A stretch of DNA of 19,194 bases from Bacteroidales bacterium (GTDB taxonomy: Bacteria > Bacteroidota > Bacteroidia > Bacteroidales > UBA12077): contig DMBU01000012.1 in NCBI GenBank assembly GCA_003446015.1, positions 1 through 19,194 on the forward strand, in the 5' to 3' direction. Shown in pieces: positions 16,307 to 19,194 of this stretch. The notes beneath the pieces are model-generated. The model did no database searches. It worked only from the letters and a program-made list of their open reading frames with translations, and was not told where the DNA came from. The position numbers and the translations under genes are program-made. Numbering within the stretch: position 1 is the first letter of the stretch; every line of letters starts with the position of its first letter.

Positions 16307-17206
16307 TTCAGATAATAATGTTATTCCTGTAAGATTTGCAAGATTGTTTTTCAAAAAGGCATAGGTTATTTTATCAGCCTTACAGTCAATAAACTCAACC
16401 TGTTTCATTTTCTTGTTATTTTTAAAGAAGGTATTAATTAATGTTGCATTTAAGAATTTAACTTTTTTAAATCCACAGTTTTCAAAAGAGCATTCTTCCA
16501 AAGTGCCTTCGAAGGTAATTTCGCCAAAATATGTATCAATAAATGTGGTACGATTCCACAAAGCATTTGTAATTGTATTTTTCTCTAAACCGCCTGATTT
16601 AACTTTAGCTCCTGTAAAATCGGCATCAGTAAAGTTGCAATTTATTATATAACTCTCTATAAATTCAGTTTCTTTCAGTGAACAATTATTATATTGATTA
16701 TTCGCCAAATTCGAGTTCTGTATATGACTTTTACTGATGTCGGAGTTTGAGAAGTCACATTTATCAACATTATTGTTTTTTAGAATAAGTCCCGACATTT
16801 CCGAACCAATAAACTTACAATTCTGCATATTTGATGAACTGAACTTTTCGTGTAGGTTCTTCAACCCTGAAAAATCACTATCCACTAAATTCAACTTTGA
16901 CATATCCCAACTAAGATTTTTCTTTTGTTTTTCAGTTGACAATTCAGTGAATTGATTTTCCAATGATTCATGGGATGTCATTTCGGTAACAGGGTATTGG
17001 AAGTTTTCTGAAAAATAGTTAAGGTCAACAGCCAGAATTTCAGCAAGACGGTTTAAGGTAATAATATCAGGCATTGATTCTCCGCGTTCCCACTTACCAA
17101 CTGCCTGTGAGCTGATGAACAGACCTTGAGCAAGTTGAGCCTGAGAAATATTTATTTTCTTTCGTGCTTCAGCAATTTTATTGCCGATCATTTTAGTATT
17201 TATCAT
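16304..17206 (-). CDS. XRE-family HTH regulator fused to pentapeptide-like repeats
   Basis: A 300-residue cytosolic protein. Residues 7-63 are an XRE/Cro-type helix-turn-helix (SQAQLAQGLFISSQAVGKWERGES at 21-44). A polar linker spans 64-100. Residues about 100-290 are a run of quasi-pentapeptide repeats, with F or L at regular five-residue steps in CDFSNSDISKSHIQNSNL (150-167) and CNFTDADFTGAKV (180-192). This predicts a right-handed quadrilateral beta-helix as in Qnr/MfpA proteins. It heads the operon with the DrrA/DrrB-like genes and is therefore likely their regulator. A ligand- or DNA-mimic role of the repeat domain is inference. The first ATG at 17206 is used; an in-frame ATG five codons later is possible. 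Confidence 0.85.
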   Translation of the reverse strand: MINTKMIGNKIAEARKKINISQAQLAQGLFISSQAVGKWERGESMPDIITLNRLAEILAVDLNYFSENFQYPVTEMTSHESLENQFTELSTEKQKKNLSWDMSKLNLVDSDFSGLKNLHEKFSSSNMQNCKFIGSEMSGLILKNNNVDKCDFSNSDISKSHIQNSNLANNQYNNCSLKETEFIESYIINCNFTDADFTGAKVKSGGLEKNTITNALWNRTTFIDTYFGEITFEGTLEECSFENCGFKKVKFLNATLINTFFKNNKKMKQVEFIDCKADKITYAFLKNNLANLTGITLLSE

Positions 17207-17257
17207 AATCTCTTTGTTTTATTGTTTCTAGTTAATTTTTTTATTTTGTCGACACTA

Positions 17258-17289
17258 CAAAGATATTTTGATTCCATACCCGAATCAAT
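17258..17289 (-). promoter_or_regulatory. Bacteroidota-type promoter of the HTH-ABC operon
   Basis: On the minus strand ATTG (17286-17289) precedes TATCTTTG (17258-17265) by 20 bases. The -7 box is an exact TAnnTTTG match and the -33 box matches in its TTG core. Transcription should begin near 17250, leaving a leader of about 45 bases before the ATG at 17206. Confidence 0.65.
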
Positions 17290-17303
17290 AAAAAAACAGA
17301 AAC

Positions 17304-17336
17304 TTATAGTTGTAAGTCCGCTATTTATAGTTGTAA
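17304..17336. promoter_or_regulatory. Tandem 12-bp operator-like repeats, 21-bp period
   Basis: TTATAGTTGTAA occurs exactly at 17304-17315 and again at 17325-17336, a 21-base step or two turns of DNA. Each copy is itself semi-palindromic (TTA..TAA ends, 8 of 12 symmetric). The pair sits just upstream of the -33 box, at about -55 to -87, where activators usually bind. The binding protein is not known; the HTH-pentapeptide protein is the nearest candidate. Confidence 0.55.
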
Positions 17337-17339
17337 TAT

Positions 17340-17356
17340 AACAACCAGCAGTTGTT
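17340..17356. promoter_or_regulatory. Short inverted repeat next to the tandem 12-mers
   Basis: AACAAC (17340-17345) and GTTGTT (17351-17356) form a perfect 6-bp inverted repeat around CAGCA. It follows the second 12-mer by three bases and may be a further protein-binding site. The evidence is short sequence symmetry only. Confidence 0.3.
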
Positions 17357-17564
17357 TATGTTGGAATTTTTAGTGTTAAGGAGAACTTTACTATAGATAT
17401 GTTCAATATTTACCGCGACAATACATTTAAAAGACTTAAAAAACATACCAACAGATTTATCAGCTTATAGTATTACCCTTTAAAGTAGTTTAAATGTTGT
17501 ATAAAAGTTTAAATAAGCGCTAAAACTACAATTTAGGTTGGCATGTGATGGTTTGTGTATGTTG

Positions 17565-18170
17565 TTATTCTTTATCAGTATAATATCTAACCATCGGTCT
17601 GTTTTTGGATTTATTATCTACAATTTCAAAACCTGCACGTTCAAATGATTTATATAAGCCTATCCAGGCAAATGAATCAGGAAGAGGCTCTTTTGTCGGA
17701 ATTGTAGGATATGCTTCTATTATTTGTATATTATTGTTTTTTGCATATTCAATAACTCCTTTTAAAATTTCAACTGAAATACCTTGACGTCTAAAGTTTT
17801 TATCAATAAAAAAACAAGGTATTGACCAAACTGACTTATTATCTATTCTTTTGTGAACTCTTGAGTTTTCAAGCTTCATGAAATCCTCTCTGGGTGCAAA
17901 AGCACACCATGCAATTGGTTGTTCTTCATAAAAACCAAGTATGCCTGTAGGTTTGTTTTCAAAAACAAGTTTCTTCATTGCTTCCTTATTACCTTCATCG
18001 GCTTTACCTTCAAGAAAATCATCTTTTTTTAAACGATAATACATACACCAACAATTTCCACAAGCACCTTTTTCTCCAAAAAGTTGAACAAATTTGAACC
18101 AATTACTTTTACTTAAAGGTTCAAAAGTAATTTGACTTAAGAAGTCCCTGTCGTAATTTGTCTTTGTCAT
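17565..18170 (-). CDS. GNAT-family N-acetyltransferase
   Basis: A 201-residue acetyl-CoA-dependent transferase of unknown substrate. An N-terminal Cys-rich motif, GACGNCWCMYYR at 35-46, is found in a recognisable GNAT subgroup. IAWCAFAPRED lies at about 86-96 and the CoA pyrophosphate loop RRQGIS at 127-132, preceded by the beta-4 strand WSIPCFFID. The motif is slightly unusual in ending with Ser in place of Gly/Ala. The ATG at 18170 is chosen as it starts at the expected distance from the domain. A frame open to 18224 would add 18 basic residues with no support. The gene lies 69 bases after the beta-lactamase gene on the same strand and could be co-transcribed. Confidence 0.82.
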   Translation of the reverse strand: MTKTNYDRDFLSQITFEPLSKSNWFKFVQLFGEKGACGNCWCMYYRLKKDDFLEGKADEGNKEAMKKLVFENKPTGILGFYEEQPIAWCAFAPREDFMKLENSRVHKRIDNKSVWSIPCFFIDKNFRRQGISVEILKGVIEYAKNNNIQIIEAYPTIPTKEPLPDSFAWIGLYKSFERAGFEIVDNKSKNRPMVRYYTDKE

Positions 18171-18239
18171 TGAATGATTCTGGTTATGTCTGACTGGCTT
18201 TATTCTATATCTTTTCTGATGCAATGTTTTGCGTATTGC

Positions 18240-18983
18240 TTATTTATTACTTTCAACCAATTTAATTGTATGTGTAAGCAATTCGGAACCACCAATTGCT
18301 CCGTGACCCGGAATTACAAACTTAATATCTGTATAATGATTCAATAGCTTTTTTACTGTACTATCCCAATCTTCAACTACTGCATCTGAAAGGTTTCCCA
18401 ACCCACGTGAGTTGACTGATTTTATCAAACAACCGCCAAAAAGAATTTTTTTAGACGGAATCCATACAACAATATTATCAAAAGAGTGTCCGCCACCAAA
18501 ATAACGACATTCAATTATTTCTCCGTTAAAATCAAGGAATAATGAATCTACAAACGAAGTTGCCGGTATTGGTAATCCAAGCTCCATGCATTTTTCAACA
18601 GTTAACTTGTTTGCAACAGATTCAATTCCTTTAGCTTGAATATATGCTAAACCACCCAAACAATCATCATGAAAATGACCAATGATTAATTGTTTAATTT
18701 TGATATGCATTGAGTCCTGAAGATATTCAGTCAGTATCCTTGTCTTTGAATTATCGAATGGCGTATCAATCATTACAGCCTGTCCATTCTTAATAAAAAT
18801 TAAACCATTTGATGAAAACCTTCCGAAACTTTCGCTTGACTCCCAGGTAATATGAACATAAACGGAATCATCAATATGAATCAATTGAATATCGTCGTTT
18901 ATGATAATATTATTATTTGTTTGAGCTTTCAAATAAAATAACCCAAACACAAAAACAACTACCAAAAAAATTCTTTTTACCAT
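18240..18983 (-). CDS. Subclass B1 metallo-beta-lactamase, CcrA/CfiA-like
   Basis: A 247-residue protein with a signal peptide (core 5-18, likely cut after KAQ at 21), so periplasmic. All B1 zinc ligands are visible: His103, His105 and Asp107 in HFHDD, His166 in GGGHSFDN, Cys185 in LFGGC and His227 in IPGHG. Lys188 (standard Lys224) and Asn197 (Asn233) are also present; they bind the substrate carboxylate. Cys108 occupies the position of Cys121 in CcrA of Bacteroides fragilis, where most B1 enzymes have Arg or another residue. The length, the ending and the LGNLSDA stretch also resemble CcrA. Hydrolysis of beta-lactams, probably including carbapenems, is expected from the family but not shown. 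The gene has no obvious consensus promoter. Confidence 0.92.
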   Translation of the reverse strand: MVKRIFLVVVFVFGLFYLKAQTNNNIIINDDIQLIHIDDSVYVHITWESSESFGRFSSNGLIFIKNGQAVMIDTPFDNSKTRILTEYLQDSMHIKIKQLIIGHFHDDCLGGLAYIQAKGIESVANKLTVEKCMELGLPIPATSFVDSLFLDFNGEIIECRYFGGGHSFDNIVVWIPSKKILFGGCLIKSVNSRGLGNLSDAVVEDWDSTVKKLLNHYTDIKFVIPGHGAIGGSELLTHTIKLVESNK

Positions 18984-19042
18984 TTTTTTAAAAGGTTAAG
19001 GTTATATATTTTTATTAAACAAGCTTTAGGCAAATGGTTTTG

Positions 19043-19060
19043 CAGGTAATCTTTTACCTG
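19043..19060. repeat. Small perfect hairpin upstream of the beta-lactamase gene
   Basis: CAGGTAA (19043-19049) and TTACCTG (19054-19060) form a 7-bp stem with a TCTT loop, 60 bases before the beta-lactamase start. There is no T run on either side, so a terminator is unlikely. It may be an operator or part of a dispersed repeat. Confidence 0.4.
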
Positions 19061-19079
19061 ATTTAACCATGTTTCAAGG

Positions 19080-19092
19080 CTGTCCGAAAAGT
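19080..19092. repeat. 13-bp motif, inverted partner at the left edge
   Basis: CTGTCCGAAAAGT is the reverse complement of positions 14-26. Its TCCGAA (19083-19088) also pairs with TTCGGA at 19110-19115, giving a local hairpin with an AT-rich loop. Confidence 0.4.
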
Positions 19093-19136
19093 TATATATT
19101 ATATTTTTATTCGGAAATTTTACTTTGAGTAACTCT

Positions 19137-19154
19137 ACCTGTCGGCAGACAGGT
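19137..19154. repeat. Perfect 7-bp hairpin at the right edge
   Basis: ACCTGTC (19137-19143) and GACAGGT (19148-19154) surround GGCA. Similar CCTGTCxGCxGACAGG palindromes are, from general knowledge, frequent intergenic repeats in Bacteroidota. The TTTGTGTCTTCTTTG-type sequence after it is also repeat-like. Confidence 0.45.
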
Positions 19155-19194
19155 TTGTGTCTTCTTTGTAAGCCTTTGTGTAACAGCTTATTAT

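Larger units (their letters stand above)
17207..17564. other. Intergenic control region between GNAT and the HTH regulator
   Basis: This 358-bp AT-rich gap contains the regulator's promoter (17258-17289), the tandem operator-like repeats (17304-17336) and a short palindrome (17340-17356). From 17357 to 17564, downstream of the acetyltransferase stop, I see no gene and no convincing terminator. Confidence 0.6.

Noticed and set aside
17304..17336. LytTR-type binding site
   Set aside because: The 21-bp spacing fits LytTR sites, but the repeat matches the published 9-base consensus poorly and no LytTR protein is encoded here.
17490..17564. Possible integron attC-like site after the acetyltransferase gene
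   Set aside because: The sequence after the stop has AAC- and GTT-containing words, but no matched RYYYAAC / GTTRRRY pair at the right spacing and no integrase in the window.
18240..18983. Glyoxalase, lactonase or other non-lactamase member of the metallo-hydrolase fold
   Set aside because: The Cys185 zinc ligand, Lys188 and Asn197 are specific to B1 beta-lactamases and are not the second-site ligands of glyoxalase II or lactonases.
1..19194. CRISPR array, tRNA, rRNA or a complete insertion sequence
   Set aside because: I found no regularly spaced direct repeats, no cloverleaf or rRNA sequence and no transposase gene in the window.

Overview
The window looks like chromosomal DNA of a Bacteroidota bacterium, probably a low-GC environmental member of the Bacteroidia. 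Three things point there. Two promoters match the phylum's -33 TTTG / -7 TAnnTTTG pattern (2807-2837 and 17258-17289). Most starts lack a Shine-Dalgarno sequence. The gene families are typical of the phylum: a Gre-like protein, stand-alone receivers, secreted proteins cleaved after an A-Q motif, and a long FAD/Fe-S fusion oxidoreductase. The genus cannot be fixed from sequence alone.

Left part (1-2837): a short-chain dehydrogenase (minus) diverges from a small predicted outer-membrane beta-barrel protein (plus). That gene runs tail to tail into a stand-alone receiver protein, and the two stop codons share a TTAA. sucD (succinyl-CoA synthetase alpha subunit) follows as a monocistron with its own promoter and terminator.

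Centre left (2865-7933): a minus-strand three-gene run encodes a 1034-residue ABCG-order transporter with extra N-terminal domains, a lipoprotein and a small secreted Cys-containing protein. A second stand-alone receiver diverges from it and ends in a strong terminator. This is the best candidate here for an incompletely described envelope system.

Centre (8027-14511): housekeeping and catabolic genes. They are a GlcD/GlcF-like FAD plus 4Fe-4S oxidoreductase, a GreA/GreB-like protein, an exported C69 dipeptidase and an L-threonine aldolase. A REP-like inverted pair lies between the last two, and a clear terminator follows the aldolase.

Right part (14577-19194), accessory: a compact operon encodes an HTH-pentapeptide regulator, a DrrA-type ATPase and a DrrB-type permease. 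Both ABC genes have near-perfect Shine-Dalgarno sequences embedded in or touching the upstream stop, which is unlike the rest of the window and suggests transfer from a Firmicutes-like donor. The operon is nevertheless preceded by a Bacteroidota-type promoter with tandem operator-like 12-mers upstream. Next come a GNAT acetyltransferase and a subclass B1 metallo-beta-lactamase of the CcrA/CfiA type with all zinc ligands present. The right edge carries several short hairpins and a 13-bp motif that recurs inverted at the left edge.
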